Assembly: GCF_963677005.1 (NCBI RefSeq)
Contig: NZ_OY781616.1
Span: forward strand, 2,104,766-2,168,765
Length of the DNA stretch: 64,000 bases
Direction: 5' to 3'
Source: Maridesulfovibrio sp.
GTDB lineage: Bacteria > Desulfobacterota > Desulfovibrionia > Desulfovibrionales > Desulfovibrionaceae
In this document: piece after piece, positions 9,401-17,948 of the stretch
Position numbering within the stretch: position 1 is the stretch's first letter
Layout of the letters: each line of letters begins with the position of its first letter
Position numbers and translations under genes: made by a program
The notes under the pieces: generated by a model
What the model saw: only the letters and a program-made list of their open reading frames with translations
Database searches by the model: none
Told to the model about the DNA's origin: nothing

Positions 9401-10804
9401 AGCACACTGGTCGTTGAAATTCGGAGGATTCTCTCCTCGGAAGGCAATGTCCGCGATATCGTCAACCGCTATTCCCAGCGTTTCCCTTGCGCTCTCCTCC
9501 AGGAAGGAACCGGTTCCGGCGCTGCAGGCCTCGTTCATGGCGTAATCGCAAGGCACGGAATTCTTGAGCCAGGTGTACTTGGCATCCTGTCCGCCGATCT
9601 CGAAAATGGTATCCACTCCCGGATCATAATGAACAGCGGCGGCGGCATGGGCGGTTATCTCGTTGATTATGCCGCCGGTTCCGGCATGCAGCCCGGCGAT
9701 ATTGCGCCCAGAGCCGGTAACGCCCATAACCGTGGCAATAGTCCCGCCCGGCACCTGCGCGGCCAGATCGGCATAGACCCGCCGGGAGGCACCCACCGGG
9801 TCCCCGTCGGTGCGCAGATAGCTGGAAGCCACAATGCAGCATCCTTCCATGTCCACCAGCACCCCCTTGGTGGTGGTGGACCCTACATCCAGCCCGAGGG
9901 ACAGTTCCATCCCTTCCCGGTACGCGCAGCGTCCTCCGGAATGAAATTCAACCCGGTCCATAAAATTATTCAGCGGAGACAGGCAGGTAAATCCGGTGCT
10001 TCCCTTGCGGATGAGGGACCGTTTATCATCCGGAAGCAATGCGCCGTGCCCGACCGCCCAGAGGGCCGCCCCCAATGCCTCGAAGCACTGCCCGTATTCG
10101 GGAATCACAAGTTCGGAAATTTCCCGGCGCAACTCCCTTACCATGAAACCGTTGCGTGAACAGTTGCCTATCAGCCCCACCTTTCCGGACGGGAGCTTGC
10201 GCAGCAGTTCCACACATTTTCCGGACATCATCCGGGCGAGTCCGGCGACCACGGCTTCCTTTTTCACTCCCTTGTTCAGGGCATGGGTGCAGTCGCTCTT
10301 GCAGAAAACGGAACAGCGGCCGGAAACCTTGTGTGCCACCGCGTCACGGTCCATATCCTTCATGCTTTCAAGGCCCAGCCCCATACGTCCGAGCTGCTGA
10401 ACCAGAAACTCCCCGGTCCCGGAAGCGCATTTGTTGCCGGTATGCACGGTTTCAACCATACCGTCCGAGTCCATCAGATAGGCCATAAAGGTTTCACCCC
10501 CGGCACTGAGCAGGGTCCGGCATTCGCGTACAGCCGGTTCGCTGACGGCAAAAGCGAGTTCCACGGCCTGCGGTTCAGGGATGGACGGGAGATTCAGGAG
10601 ATGACGGAACTTGCGCCCGGTCACAGCCGTGCGTACAGTGTTCAGAGAGCCTATCTGCTCAAGCCCCCTGAGAACCGTTCCCGCGGGGTCTCCTTCATGA
10701 CTGAGGGACAGGACCTCGGCAACTTCAGGCTGTCCGTTTTTCATTGAAACAAGGACAAAGCCGATGGTTGATGCTCCGGCACAGATACCAAGCGATTTAA
10801 TCAT
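6500..10804 (-). CDS. Giant CoA-enzyme activase-like protein (two BadF/HgdC domains + DUF2229 + HgdB-like region)
   Basis: The start at 10804 is the ATG that overlaps the preceding stop codon (ATGATTAA); it gives 1434 residues. The protein has two ASKHA ATPase domains of the 2-hydroxyacyl-CoA dehydratase activator type: residues 1-290 (degenerate phosphate loop, C-A-G-A-S-T, but with S-G-R-C-S-V-F-C-K-S-D) and 300-560 (intact G-L-D-V-G-S-T-T-T-K-G, N-E-A-C-S-A-G-T-G-S, F-N-D-Q-C-A-A-F). DUF2229 follows at about 680-880, then a C-terminal region resembling the cysteine-containing dehydratase subunit. Known activators use ATP and a [4Fe-4S] cluster to inject an electron into a dehydratase. The substrate of this fused family is not established, and no dehydratase lies nearby. 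Confidence 0.82.
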   Translation of the reverse strand: MIKSLGICAGASTIGFVLVSMKNGQPEVAEVLSLSHEGDPAGTVLRGLEQIGSLNTVRTAVTGRKFRHLLNLPSIPEPQAVELAFAVSEPAVRECRTLLSAGGETFMAYLMDSDGMVETVHTGNKCASGTGEFLVQQLGRMGLGLESMKDMDRDAVAHKVSGRCSVFCKSDCTHALNKGVKKEAVVAGLARMMSGKCVELLRKLPSGKVGLIGNCSRNGFMVRELRREISELVIPEYGQCFEALGAALWAVGHGALLPDDKRSLIRKGSTGFTCLSPLNNFMDRVEFHSGGRCAYREGMELSLGLDVGSTTTKGVLVDMEGCCIVASSYLRTDGDPVGASRRVYADLAAQVPGGTIATVMGVTGSGRNIAGLHAGTGGIINEITAHAAAAVHYDPGVDTIFEIGGQDAKYTWLKNSVPCDYAMNEACSAGTGSFLEESARETLGIAVDDIADIAFRGENPPNFNDQCAAFIASDLKLAAQEGVPLEDMVAGLVYSVCINYSNRVKGSRTVGSTIFMQGGVCYNRAVPVAMAALTGTRIIVPPDPGLTGAFGVALEAVRRTEQGVLEKGVYDLRELAAREVTYRKPFICGGGGRDCDLRCSIARIEVNGKVFPFGGICNRYDNSGASGKLNSGTVAHGTSEHGSAGRGTVGDEPIEPAEDLVTWREKRVYRDYLPPVYGQPVVGMNRSLLMNTWFPLFNSFFRGLGFSVRIPESVDQEAIERKGAPFCHPVELAHGSMGTLLEFDTDFIFLPHLRSMPLKGGDRSCACVLVQGEPYYLRSAFPELEKRIVLSPVLHMQQGQEQLRAALLDTASRMGVSAGRAARAFEEAVAVQERFFEDLRAKGEEFLSSVESVPEGKAVVLFGRAYNAFTALANKSIPAKLATRGVSVIPCDMIPRSGGCSADLNMYWATGEQIMDSAAFVAGHDKLFGVYITNFSCGPDSFLLGHFRKMMGRRPSLTLELDSHTADAGIETRIEAFLDIVDGYNRLDREPERKSVFRPARCEFRDRRTGLVDSEDRWYAVNDPEVTLLIPSLGEISTDFLGASMSRDNIRYVVLPHASEHGLKMGRNNSSCKECLPLQLTAGALLEYLEKHSAHGKLLFLMPKAKGPCRFGQYSVFVNDLIERLEIPDLAVFSPSSTNGYGGLSTKVTLGMWQGIVAGSVLEDIHATILTAAKDRDKSLELFRSVRGEMLAAMGSWKEFSKALRKAAVDLSAIELERPVEEYPVISLLGEIYVRHDPLARRSLPERLSEQGFIVRVAPVLEWMKYTDWLNRKGIEGKAGLGTVITQGIKGYFEKRIRSILSASGLLHFPGPDVGKVVRTAGPFISEQLTGEAVLTVGASLHEIMSPSCGVIAIGPFGCMPSRVAEAVLSEKFRAVSAGGKATSMLDDDSRLPFLAIETDGNPFPQLIEARLEAFCLQAARLHRRIRKMNKSKH

Positions 10805-11612
10805 ATAAATGTCCGGACGCCTTTTTTCCCGCAATTGTCGGCAGTTCAATCTGAAATATCTTGTCCCAGAATTTTCCGGTAACAAAAAGCCTCTTACCTT
10901 CGCTGTCCCAGGCGATTCCGTTTGCGGCCTCGGCTTCAGGACCGGCCAAGGGCCTCAGGTCCGAAATATCCAGCCAGAAAAGGACACTGCCGCTGAGGCT
11001 GTCAACTGCCGCGATAAGGTCTTCCTGCCATATGTTGCAGTAGATAATACCGGAAATATATTCCAGTTCGTTTATGCGGTAAACCTTCCTTCCGCCATCG
11101 CTTATCTGCAATTTGCTGATACGCTTGAAATCGTAGGGGTCACGCAGGGTAATCAATGAGGAACCGTTGCTTTGAAACAGAAATTTTCCGTCCGTGGTCA
11201 GCCCCCAGCCCTGCCCGCGATATTTGAACACGCCCTTACGCGCAAGGGATCTGGAATCGTACACAAAACATTTTCCTTCTCGCCAGGTAAGCTGGTACAG
11301 CTGGTCATTCCAGAAGCACAACCCTTCTCCGAAAAAACGTTTATCCAGCCTTTCCTCTCCACGCACCTCCCCGCTCTCGGGATCGATAATTTTTACTCCG
11401 GAACGTCCGTGTTTACCGGTACTTTCATAAAACGAACCGGCATGGTACAATAAGCCCTGAGTAAATGAGTTGATGTCGTGGGGAAAATGCCTGATCATAC
11501 GGCAGGGAACGACGGGAGCGCACGTTATAATCTGCGCATGGCAATTTACGACGGTAAAATGCACAATTATACTGGCTGCAAGCAGAAATAGTAATGTATT
11601 TTTATTTGGCAT
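10797..11612 (-). CDS. Glutaminyl-peptide cyclotransferase (glutamine cyclotransferase family), exported
   Basis: I choose the ATG at 11612, giving 271 residues with a clear N-terminal signal peptide (hydrophobic core F-L-L-A-A-S-I-I-V-H-F). A longer frame reaching 11753 would bury that signal. The mature protein has the five-bladed propeller signature of plant/bacterial glutamine cyclotransferases: F-T-Q-G-L-L-Y, Y-E-S-T-G, F-F-G-E-G-L, Y-Q-L-T-W, N-E-L-E-Y, and N-G-I-A-W. These enzymes convert N-terminal glutamine to pyroglutamate; here it would act in the periplasm. Its stop overlaps the start of the activase gene, so the two are coupled, though no functional link is evident. Confidence 0.88.
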   Translation of the reverse strand: MPNKNTLLFLLAASIIVHFTVVNCHAQIITCAPVVPCRMIRHFPHDINSFTQGLLYHAGSFYESTGKHGRSGVKIIDPESGEVRGEERLDKRFFGEGLCFWNDQLYQLTWREGKCFVYDSRSLARKGVFKYRGQGWGLTTDGKFLFQSNGSSLITLRDPYDFKRISKLQISDGGRKVYRINELEYISGIIYCNIWQEDLIAAVDSLSGSVLFWLDISDLRPLAGPEAEAANGIAWDSEGKRLFVTGKFWDKIFQIELPTIAGKKASGHLYD

Positions 11613-11760
11613 CGGCGGAACTCTCGTGGTTTTCTTATAAAGTTCCGCCATGGATGGCAAGAGACCGGGATGGAAACAACACACCGCGCAACGCCCTGCG
11701 CACGGAAACCACCGGTCCGGAAAACGTCGTGATTCGCGCAGGATCGGAGGCATTCACAAC

Positions 11761-12741
11761 ATGGCAGCAGATGCTACTTTTTTCAAATATGAACCGTCGT
11801 CCGGCAAAAAGAAAAATAAGGGCCCGGAATTGGTAACAGCGGTTTCCATGCGTTCCGAAGCGGGAATGGGTGAAGACAAAATATACTGGCTGGCCCGCAA
11901 GTTGGACGAGGATTCCTTCGAACTGCAGGAACTCAATGAAAGCAACGTCCCGGCAGGACCGTCCAGAACTGTCAGCGCAGAAGAATTCTCTGCGGACTAC
12001 GCCCTTGAACTCGACTACTGGCAGCAGCATGTCCGCCCCGCCATGGAAAAACAGGACCAAAGGCTGGAAAGAGGGGAGGCCCACCGGGAACGGGGCGAGC
12101 TGTACAGCGCGGAGATGGAATACGCCGACGCTTTGGCCGTTGACGAAAACAATGTCCGCGCCACCTTCGGACTGGGGCTGACCTACCTGGAAAAGGGAGA
12201 TGCGGAAAAGGCGTTTGAAATATTCTCCAAGGTTCTGGAGATGAAATCCGCCTTCCAGCCTGAACACAAGCACATGTTCAACGATTTCGGGATATCCATG
12301 CGCAAAAACGGTATGTACCGTCAGGCTCTCGAATATTACAAACGCGGTGTGGATCTGGATTCAAATGACGAAAACCTGTTTTTCAACATTGCCCGAACCC
12401 ATTTTGAGGCCGGGGACTGGCAGAACTGCATCCGTTACCTGACCATGTGTCTGGAAAAGAACCGGGGAGTGAAGGAAGCTGTAAAATTCTGCCACTACCT
12501 TATCAAACGGACGTCTGTTGATGACGGAATGCTCCGCGATATGGGCTCGGACAAAAACGGAAGCACGCTGCGCAGCGAGGTACTTACCCTGCTTCGCAAG
12601 ATGCAGCTGGCCGCCGGAATAGAGTTGGACGACGCAATCGAGAAGACTCACGAAATAAGGGATCGCATGATCGCCATTGAGGAAGAGGACATGCGCTTGG
12701 ATGAAATAGAAAAGGACATGTACAACCTCGACGACATGTAA
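11761..12741 (+). CDS. Tetratricopeptide repeat protein
   Basis: The likely start is the ATG at 11761 after GGAGG, giving 326 residues; the open frame extends upstream to 11650 without a ribosome site. Residues 1-100 form an unrecognised basic-then-acidic region. From about 105 to 240 there are about three to four TPR units (for example E-R-G-E-L-Y-S-A-E-M-E-Y-A-D-A-L and R-Q-A-L-E-Y-Y-K-R-G-V-D-L-D). The C terminus is a charged helix. No signal peptide is present, so it is probably cytosolic and acts as a protein-binding scaffold. It converges with ktrA with only 5 bp between the two stops. Confidence 0.8.
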   Translation: MAADATFFKYEPSSGKKKNKGPELVTAVSMRSEAGMGEDKIYWLARKLDEDSFELQELNESNVPAGPSRTVSAEEFSADYALELDYWQQHVRPAMEKQDQRLERGEAHRERGELYSAEMEYADALAVDENNVRATFGLGLTYLEKGDAEKAFEIFSKVLEMKSAFQPEHKHMFNDFGISMRKNGMYRQALEYYKRGVDLDSNDENLFFNIARTHFEAGDWQNCIRYLTMCLEKNRGVKEAVKFCHYLIKRTSVDDGMLRDMGSDKNGSTLRSEVLTLLRKMQLAAGIELDDAIEKTHEIRDRMIAIEEEDMRLDEIEKDMYNLDDM

Positions 12742-12746
12742 TTTTC

Positions 12747-13403
12747 CTAATCCGGAAGTTTGAGCAGGTTCTCGCGCTGTCCGATCATGATCAGCACATC
12801 ACTCTTGTCCAGCGGGTCGTTTGCCTTGGGAACAAAGTCGAGGTCATCCGATCCGGCCTTCCTGATGGCGATGACCTGTACCTGATAGTTGTTGGTCAGA
12901 TTAAGGTCGATAAGCGTCTTGCCCGCCCAGTCGGCAGCCTCGCGCTCCTTGATCAGTATGTCCTGCCCCATGGAAAGATATTCCACCATTCCGGGTGTGG
13001 CCAGCTTATGGGCAAGCTGTTTGGCAGCGAAATGTTCCGGAAAGACGACAAAATCCACCCCCATCTTGCTCAGCACCTTTTTGTGCGCCTCACTGATGGC
13101 CTTGACCCAGATCTTGTTGACCCCGATTTCCTGAAGGTTGAGCACCACCAGAATGCTTGCCTCCATGGAGTCGCCGGTGGAAACCACCACGTAGTTGAAA
13201 TCCTGAAAACTGAGTTGTTCCAATGTCTGCGGATCGGTGCCGTCGGCTTCAAAAACCTGCGCAAGATATGGCTTTGCAGCCTTGACCCGTTCCTCGCTGC
13301 TGTCTATGCCGGTGACGCTGTGTCCCAGCTTGCGCAAGGTGATGGCCAGTTCCAGACCGAATTTGCCCAGACCGATAACTCCGACTTCAATTTTTTCTGA
13401 CAA
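12747..13403 (-). CDS. ktrA: Ktr/Trk potassium uptake regulatory subunit (RCK domain)
   Basis: The start is a TTG at 13403 seven bases after AGGAG, giving 218 residues, the usual KtrA length. The RCK-N Rossmann domain shows G-V-I-G-L-G-K-F-G (residues about 8-16) and the acidic G-I-D-S-S-E that binds the adenine nucleotide ribose. The RCK-C domain follows from about 135. KtrA forms an octameric ring that gates KtrB in response to ATP/ADP (and c-di-AMP in some bacteria). It lies 50 bp downstream of ktrB in the same operon. Confidence 0.9.
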   Translation of the reverse strand: MSEKIEVGVIGLGKFGLELAITLRKLGHSVTGIDSSEERVKAAKPYLAQVFEADGTDPQTLEQLSFQDFNYVVVSTGDSMEASILVVLNLQEIGVNKIWVKAISEAHKKVLSKMGVDFVVFPEHFAAKQLAHKLATPGMVEYLSMGQDILIKEREAADWAGKTLIDLNLTNNYQVQVIAIRKAGSDDLDFVPKANDPLDKSDVLIMIGQRENLLKLPD

Positions 13404-13453
13404 TTGCTTTCTCCTGATGCAATGCAGCCTTGCGGCGGCATGCCGATTCATAT

Positions 13454-14815
13454 CTACCCGAGGGGCAGGTCATCTTCCGGCAGCCTGTAGCGGGGTTCGC
13501 TCTGCCAGCTGTTGATTGCCGTCAGCAGCCAGACAGGTCCCAGACGACCGACAAACATCAACATGATTATAATCATCTTTCCTGCACCGCTCAATGTGGG
13601 AGTTACCCCTGTGGACAGCCCGACTGTGGCAAAAGCAGAAACGGCTTCGAAAGTGAGTTCTATGAAATGTCCCCTGGCCCGGGTGTGCGGCAGGTAGTTC
13701 CCTTCACTTATGCTCAAGGCGATTATGGCCGAGCCCAGAATCACGCTGGCAATGGTCAAAAGGGTAAGCGCGCGGTTGACGCTCTCCTCGCTAAGTGCGT
13801 ACCAGCCGACCTTTACCTGCGAGTGCCCCTTGATCTTGGATATGATGAACCCCAGCCAGGTCCTGAAGGTAGTTGTCTTGAGGCCGCCGGCACATGATCC
13901 GGGAGACCCTCCGATGAGCATCAGCCCGATCATGATCAGCAGCGAGATGTTGGTCATTGACGAGATATCCATGGAATTGAATCCGGCAGTACGGCAGGTG
14001 ACCGACTGGAACAGGGCGGCAAGTGTGCCCACTCCTTCACTGCTGACGGCACGGGCCTTCAGGTTTTCTATGAAATAGATCACCACTCCCCCGGCAATAA
14101 TCAGAAACAGCGATGTTTCGAGCACTATTCTGGTGTGCCACGAAATGGCGTGAGCCGAAACCTTGCTTTTACGGGAACGGATCAGGTCGCACAGTTTCTG
14201 CCAAAGCTCGGTCATTACGTAAAATCCGAGTCCGCCCATGATGATCAAAGCCATGAACACCGCGTTGACGCCGGGGTTGTCCCTCCATGCGGTCAGACTG
14301 TCCGAGTAAAGCGAAAATCCGGCATTGCAGAATGCCGATATGGAATGAAACACCGCTGAATAAAAATCAAACCCGACCGGATCAAGCCTGTTGAGCAGAA
14401 TGGCTCCTATGCCTTCTATGGATAGGACCGCAACAACAACGCCGACAATAAAATGGCCGATATTGAACGATGGATCGTGGATAAGGGTCTGGCTGACCGC
14501 GATGCGGTCGGACGCGCTGACCTTCTTGCCGAGCAGGTAGATGACCAGACTGGCATAGGTCATTATGCCCAGCCCTCCGAGCTGAATCAGTGCAAGGATC
14601 ACCAACTGCCCGGCGTGGCTGAAAAAAGTCCCGGTATCCACAACAGCCAGCCCGGTGACGCAAACCGCCGAGGTGGCGGTAAAAAAGGCATCTATGAAGG
14701 AAAGATCCCTTCCAGGATGACAGACATCAAGTTTCAGGAGCAGCCCGCCGACAACTATTGCTGCCAGAAATGCATAGACGGGCATCCAGAAAGGTGAGGA
14801 CGCTTTTGAATTCAT
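13454..14815 (-). CDS. ktrB: Ktr/TrkH-type potassium transporter membrane subunit
   Basis: The 453-residue protein is an inner-membrane channel-like transporter with four M1-P-M2 repeats. All four selectivity-filter segments are visible: S-A-V-C-V-T-G-L, S-A-F-C-N-A-G-F, V-T-C-R-T-A-G-F and S-A-F-A-T-V-G-L. The glycine-rich intramembrane gate loop is seen as G-G-S-P-G-S-C-A-G-G. In this family KtrA binds the cytosolic face and controls Na+-coupled K+ uptake. The gene is 39 bp downstream of uup and 50 bp upstream of ktrA. Confidence 0.93.
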   Translation of the reverse strand: MNSKASSPFWMPVYAFLAAIVVGGLLLKLDVCHPGRDLSFIDAFFTATSAVCVTGLAVVDTGTFFSHAGQLVILALIQLGGLGIMTYASLVIYLLGKKVSASDRIAVSQTLIHDPSFNIGHFIVGVVVAVLSIEGIGAILLNRLDPVGFDFYSAVFHSISAFCNAGFSLYSDSLTAWRDNPGVNAVFMALIIMGGLGFYVMTELWQKLCDLIRSRKSKVSAHAISWHTRIVLETSLFLIIAGGVVIYFIENLKARAVSSEGVGTLAALFQSVTCRTAGFNSMDISSMTNISLLIMIGLMLIGGSPGSCAGGLKTTTFRTWLGFIISKIKGHSQVKVGWYALSEESVNRALTLLTIASVILGSAIIALSISEGNYLPHTRARGHFIELTFEAVSAFATVGLSTGVTPTLSGAGKMIIIMLMFVGRLGPVWLLTAINSWQSEPRYRLPEDDLPLG

Positions 14816-14854
14816 AACCGTAGTTTCTACGCCTGAGACCGGGATATGGCAAGG

Positions 14855-16780
14855 CTATTGCCTGCCGGTGCGTTCCCGGAGCACGGCCAGTTTTTCTTCC
14901 ACTTCTTCCCAGCGGGCGAAAGCGGATTCGTGCTCGGCCTCAGCCTCTTCCAGCTGTTTCTGGGCCGAGGCCATTTCCTCTGCCGACTTCTTGTAGAATT
15001 CCGGGTCGGCCATCCGAGTCTGAATATCTTCGATTGCGGACTCCAAAGCTTCTATCCTGCCGGGGAGCTCCAGAATTTCTGCCTCCAGCGCTTCGAATTC
15101 ACGCTGTTCCTTATAGCTGAGTTTTTCAGGACGACTGTCCGGCGATTTTCTGCTCTTCGGTTTGGCTGTCTTCGGCTTGGCTTCAGGTTCCTTTTCAGGG
15201 CGCTGGCGTACCCAGTCGTCATATCCGCCAATGTATTCCCGAACCTTGCAGTTCCCCTCGAACGCCAGTGTCCCGGTGACCACGTTGTTCAGAAACGCCC
15301 TGTCGTGGCTGACGATAATCACGGTTCCGGGATATTCCATCAGCCGGTCCTCAAGCAGTTCAAGGGTTTCGGCATCCAGATCGTTGGTAGGTTCGTCCAT
15401 TATCAGCAGGTTGGACGGTCTGGTGAACAGTCTCGCCAGCAGCAGCCTGTTCCTCTCTCCGCCGGAAAGAACGCTGACCGGATAATTGGCCCGGTCCGGC
15501 GAAAACAGAAAATCCTTGAGATAGCCCATGACGTGCTTGGCCCGGCCGTTAATGGTCACGGTGTCGTTTCCGTCAGCCACGCTGTCGCGAACGGACCTGT
15601 CCGGGTCAAGCTGCTCGCGGTGCTGGTCAAAATACGAAATTTCAAGCTTGGTACCGAGCCGGACACTCCCGCTATCCGGATTGAGCCTGCCCAGCAGCAC
15701 GTTTATAAGCGTTGTCTTGCCCGCACCGTTGGGTCCGATTATACCTACGCGGTCACCGCGCATTATGGTTGTCGTCAGGCCCTTGAAAACGGGATTCCCG
15801 TCCCACGAATAGGTCGCGCCGACAACCTCCGCGACCATCTTGCCGGAACGATCGGCTTCCTGAATTTCCATGCTGACACTGCCGGTGCGTTCACGCCGGA
15901 CGTTGCGTTCATCGCGCATTTTCTTCAGCGCACGCACCCTGCCCTCGTTTCTGGTACGCCGGGCCTTTATGCCCTGCCGTATCCAGACTTCCTCGCGGGC
16001 CAGCTTCTTGTCGAACTCGGACCAGTTCTTCTCTTCGGCTGCGAGCAGATCCTCCTTGCGCTTCAAAAAGGTATCGTAATCGCAGGCCCAGTCGGCAAGG
16101 TTCCCGCGGTCCAGCTCGATTATACGGGTTGCTATACGGCGCAGGAACATACGGTCGTGAGTAATGAAAATCAGGGTCTTGATATTCTTGAGGATAAACT
16201 CTTCCAGCCAGGCAATGGAATCTATGTCCAGATGGTTGGTGGGCTCGTCAAGCAGCAGAACATCCGGAGCGCTGGCCAGCGCACGGGCCAGCAGCGCCCG
16301 ACGCTTGAGTCCGCCGGACAGGTTCTCGAAGCGCATTTCGGCACTGAGCGACAACCGGGAAATGACCATTTCAATAGTGGTCAGAGCTTCCCACCCTCCA
16401 TGCTTTTCCATGACTTCCTCAATCTCGGAAAGTCTGGAAACATCTCCTCCGTTCGCCACCTCAAGGCTTACCGTGTGATAACGGGACAAGGCCTGACCGA
16501 GTTCACCGAGTCCTCCGGCGACAACCTCGAAAACGGTTCCTTTAAGAACTTCCGGGACCTTTTGTGAAAGCCGGGCGACCGAAGTTCCCTTCTGGCAGGC
16601 AATGGTACCGGCGTCCGGGACCAGATCTCCGCTCATGAGCCGCAGCAGGGTGGATTTGCCCTCTCCGTTACGCCCCACAATACAAATCCGCTGACCTTCC
16701 TCCACCTGAAAGGAAACTCCGTCCAGCAGCAAAGGCCCGCCGAAAGACATGGAAACATCGTTTACGCTGATTAAAGCCAT
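14855..16780 (-). CDS. uup: ABC-F family ATPase, Uup-type
   Basis: The start ATG at 16780 follows a GGAG site and gives 641 residues. Two ATP-binding cassettes are complete: Walker A G-R-N-G-E-G-K-S-T and G-P-N-G-A-G-K-T-T, signatures L-S-G-G-L-K-R-R and L-S-G-G-E-R-N-R, and Walker B L-L-D-E-P and I-M-D-E-P. There are no membrane segments. The C terminus (about 550-641) is a Lys/Pro-rich linker followed by a long coiled coil, the Uup hallmark that distinguishes it from EttA. Uup proteins act on ribosomes and affect transposon excision. Expression with ktrBA may be incidental. Confidence 0.9.
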   Translation of the reverse strand: MALISVNDVSMSFGGPLLLDGVSFQVEEGQRICIVGRNGEGKSTLLRLMSGDLVPDAGTIACQKGTSVARLSQKVPEVLKGTVFEVVAGGLGELGQALSRYHTVSLEVANGGDVSRLSEIEEVMEKHGGWEALTTIEMVISRLSLSAEMRFENLSGGLKRRALLARALASAPDVLLLDEPTNHLDIDSIAWLEEFILKNIKTLIFITHDRMFLRRIATRIIELDRGNLADWACDYDTFLKRKEDLLAAEEKNWSEFDKKLAREEVWIRQGIKARRTRNEGRVRALKKMRDERNVRRERTGSVSMEIQEADRSGKMVAEVVGATYSWDGNPVFKGLTTTIMRGDRVGIIGPNGAGKTTLINVLLGRLNPDSGSVRLGTKLEISYFDQHREQLDPDRSVRDSVADGNDTVTINGRAKHVMGYLKDFLFSPDRANYPVSVLSGGERNRLLLARLFTRPSNLLIMDEPTNDLDAETLELLEDRLMEYPGTVIIVSHDRAFLNNVVTGTLAFEGNCKVREYIGGYDDWVRQRPEKEPEAKPKTAKPKSRKSPDSRPEKLSYKEQREFEALEAEILELPGRIEALESAIEDIQTRMADPEFYKKSAEEMASAQKQLEEAEAEHESAFARWEEVEEKLAVLRERTGRQ

Positions 16781-17033
16781 CTGGACAACTCCGCTCACTA
16801 ATTGGTAAAAACCATTATATTATTGAAGACATGCATAATCATATTATATAGTATTCATTACAAAGAGGGCGGCAGTGTAGAATTTTGTCGCCGAAAAGAA
16901 AAGCTTTCAGGTTCGGTTCTCCCGCCTTATCTGTTACAAGCTGTTGACGAAACCACCTGCATGAGGCAGTTAAGCGTTGTCCGGTTGAGCGCATCCGGAC
17001 AAATACGATAGATGAACCGGAGTTGGTAAGGAA

Positions 17034-17435
17034 ATGAGCACAGGCGACAGGCTGCTTGACATATTCCAGGAAGAAACACTGGAACGGCTGGACAATATCG
17101 AATCCGGCCTGCTCGAATTGGAGAACTATTCCGACGGCTGCCCTCCGGAATTGATAAATTCCATTTTCAGGGATGCCCATTCCGTAAAGGCAGGGTCCAA
17201 CCTGCTTAAACTCTACCGCATTGAAGAACTTTCCCACAAGCTTGAAAACGTTCTTGAAATGATCCGCTCCGAAGGGCTTATCCCCACAGAACTGATCATC
17301 ACCGCTTCACTGGAATCCGTGGACAAGCTGCGGTCTTTAACCGAAGACGTCCTCAACAGCAACGAAAAAAGCATCCGCCTGCAAAAGACAATGCTTGAGG
17401 TTTCGGTCCAGCGCGCCCTCTCCAACGAAAGCTGA
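17034..17435 (+). CDS. Histidine phosphotransfer (HPt) domain protein
   Basis: The 133-residue protein is an all-helical HPt domain of the CheA P1 type. The phosphorylatable histidine lies in F-R-D-A-H-S-V-K-A-G-S (His about 50), preceded by helix I-F-Q-E-E-T-L-E-R-L-D. The cognate kinase and receiver are not next to it; the nearest two-component or chemotaxis gene in the window is cheV at 56 kb. It is a single gene divergent from uup. An S-V-K-A-G in place of the common S-L-K-G reads as a normal variant. Confidence 0.85.
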   Translation: MSTGDRLLDIFQEETLERLDNIESGLLELENYSDGCPPELINSIFRDAHSVKAGSNLLKLYRIEELSHKLENVLEMIRSEGLIPTELIITASLESVDKLRSLTEDVLNSNEKSIRLQKTMLEVSVQRALSNES

Positions 17436-17948
17436 ATTTAGCCGGACCACAAGCTTCACAATAATACACCGCAGGATCTCTCAGCCTTCATACCGGCGTC
17501 CGATCTGTTTTCGCTGTACGGCGCCAACTCCTTTTTGAGCTCTCTTTTTATTTCAAGTATTCCCTCAAAGCGCAAATGCGGTTAAAATACGCAAAAACGG
17601 GTTAGTTGGTGTTTACCTTAGGGCGTTACGGTGTTATGGACCTTCCAAGATATCCAGGCAGATTCAAGGTTCTGTGCTCCTGATTACGTCAGGCCGGACA
17701 GCAAACCTGTGCCGACACCGCCTCCCCGGCAGGTTTACGGATTTCTTATTCATTAACAATTTGTTTTGATTGCTCCTGTCAGGCCGAGCTTTGGCCCGGC
17801 ACACATCTTTTCATTCCGGCCGATTTTACCCATGCTGTTTTCTGCATAATCCGGCAGTTCCGGATTACACCATTGCAGTTTTTCCCGATTCAAAATCAAT
17901 CCGGTCCGGACTTTCCATCAACATTCAAACTTCATGGAGGTCAGAGTC
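17436..17948. other. Long intergenic region before the aro operon; no gene recognised
   Basis: These 513 bp hold no convincing reading frame. One stem-loop stands out: AAACCT-gt-GCCG pairs with CGGC-AGGTTT (about 17704-17738), without a clear T-run. A second GC-rich patch near 17775-17800 can fold weakly. The promoter and any leader control of the DAHP synthase gene should lie here, but I find no leader peptide rich in Phe, Tyr or Trp and no recognisable riboswitch. Confidence 0.4.

Noticed and set aside
7520..10159. An 879-codon open frame on the plus strand
   Set aside because: It is antisense to the activase gene, has no ribosome site or recognisable domain, and its composition is what the complement of a GC-rich coding frame gives.
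14846..16567. A 573-codon open frame on the plus strand
   Set aside because: It is antisense to uup, which has complete ABC-F motifs.
16802..17011. A 69-codon plus-strand frame between uup and the HPt gene
   Set aside because: It has no ribosome site, overlaps the promoter region of the divergent genes, and its sequence looks random.
17704..17738. A stem-loop before the aro operon considered as a terminator or attenuator
   Set aside because: It has no T-run and no convincing leader peptide before it; it is mentioned only in the intergenic entry.
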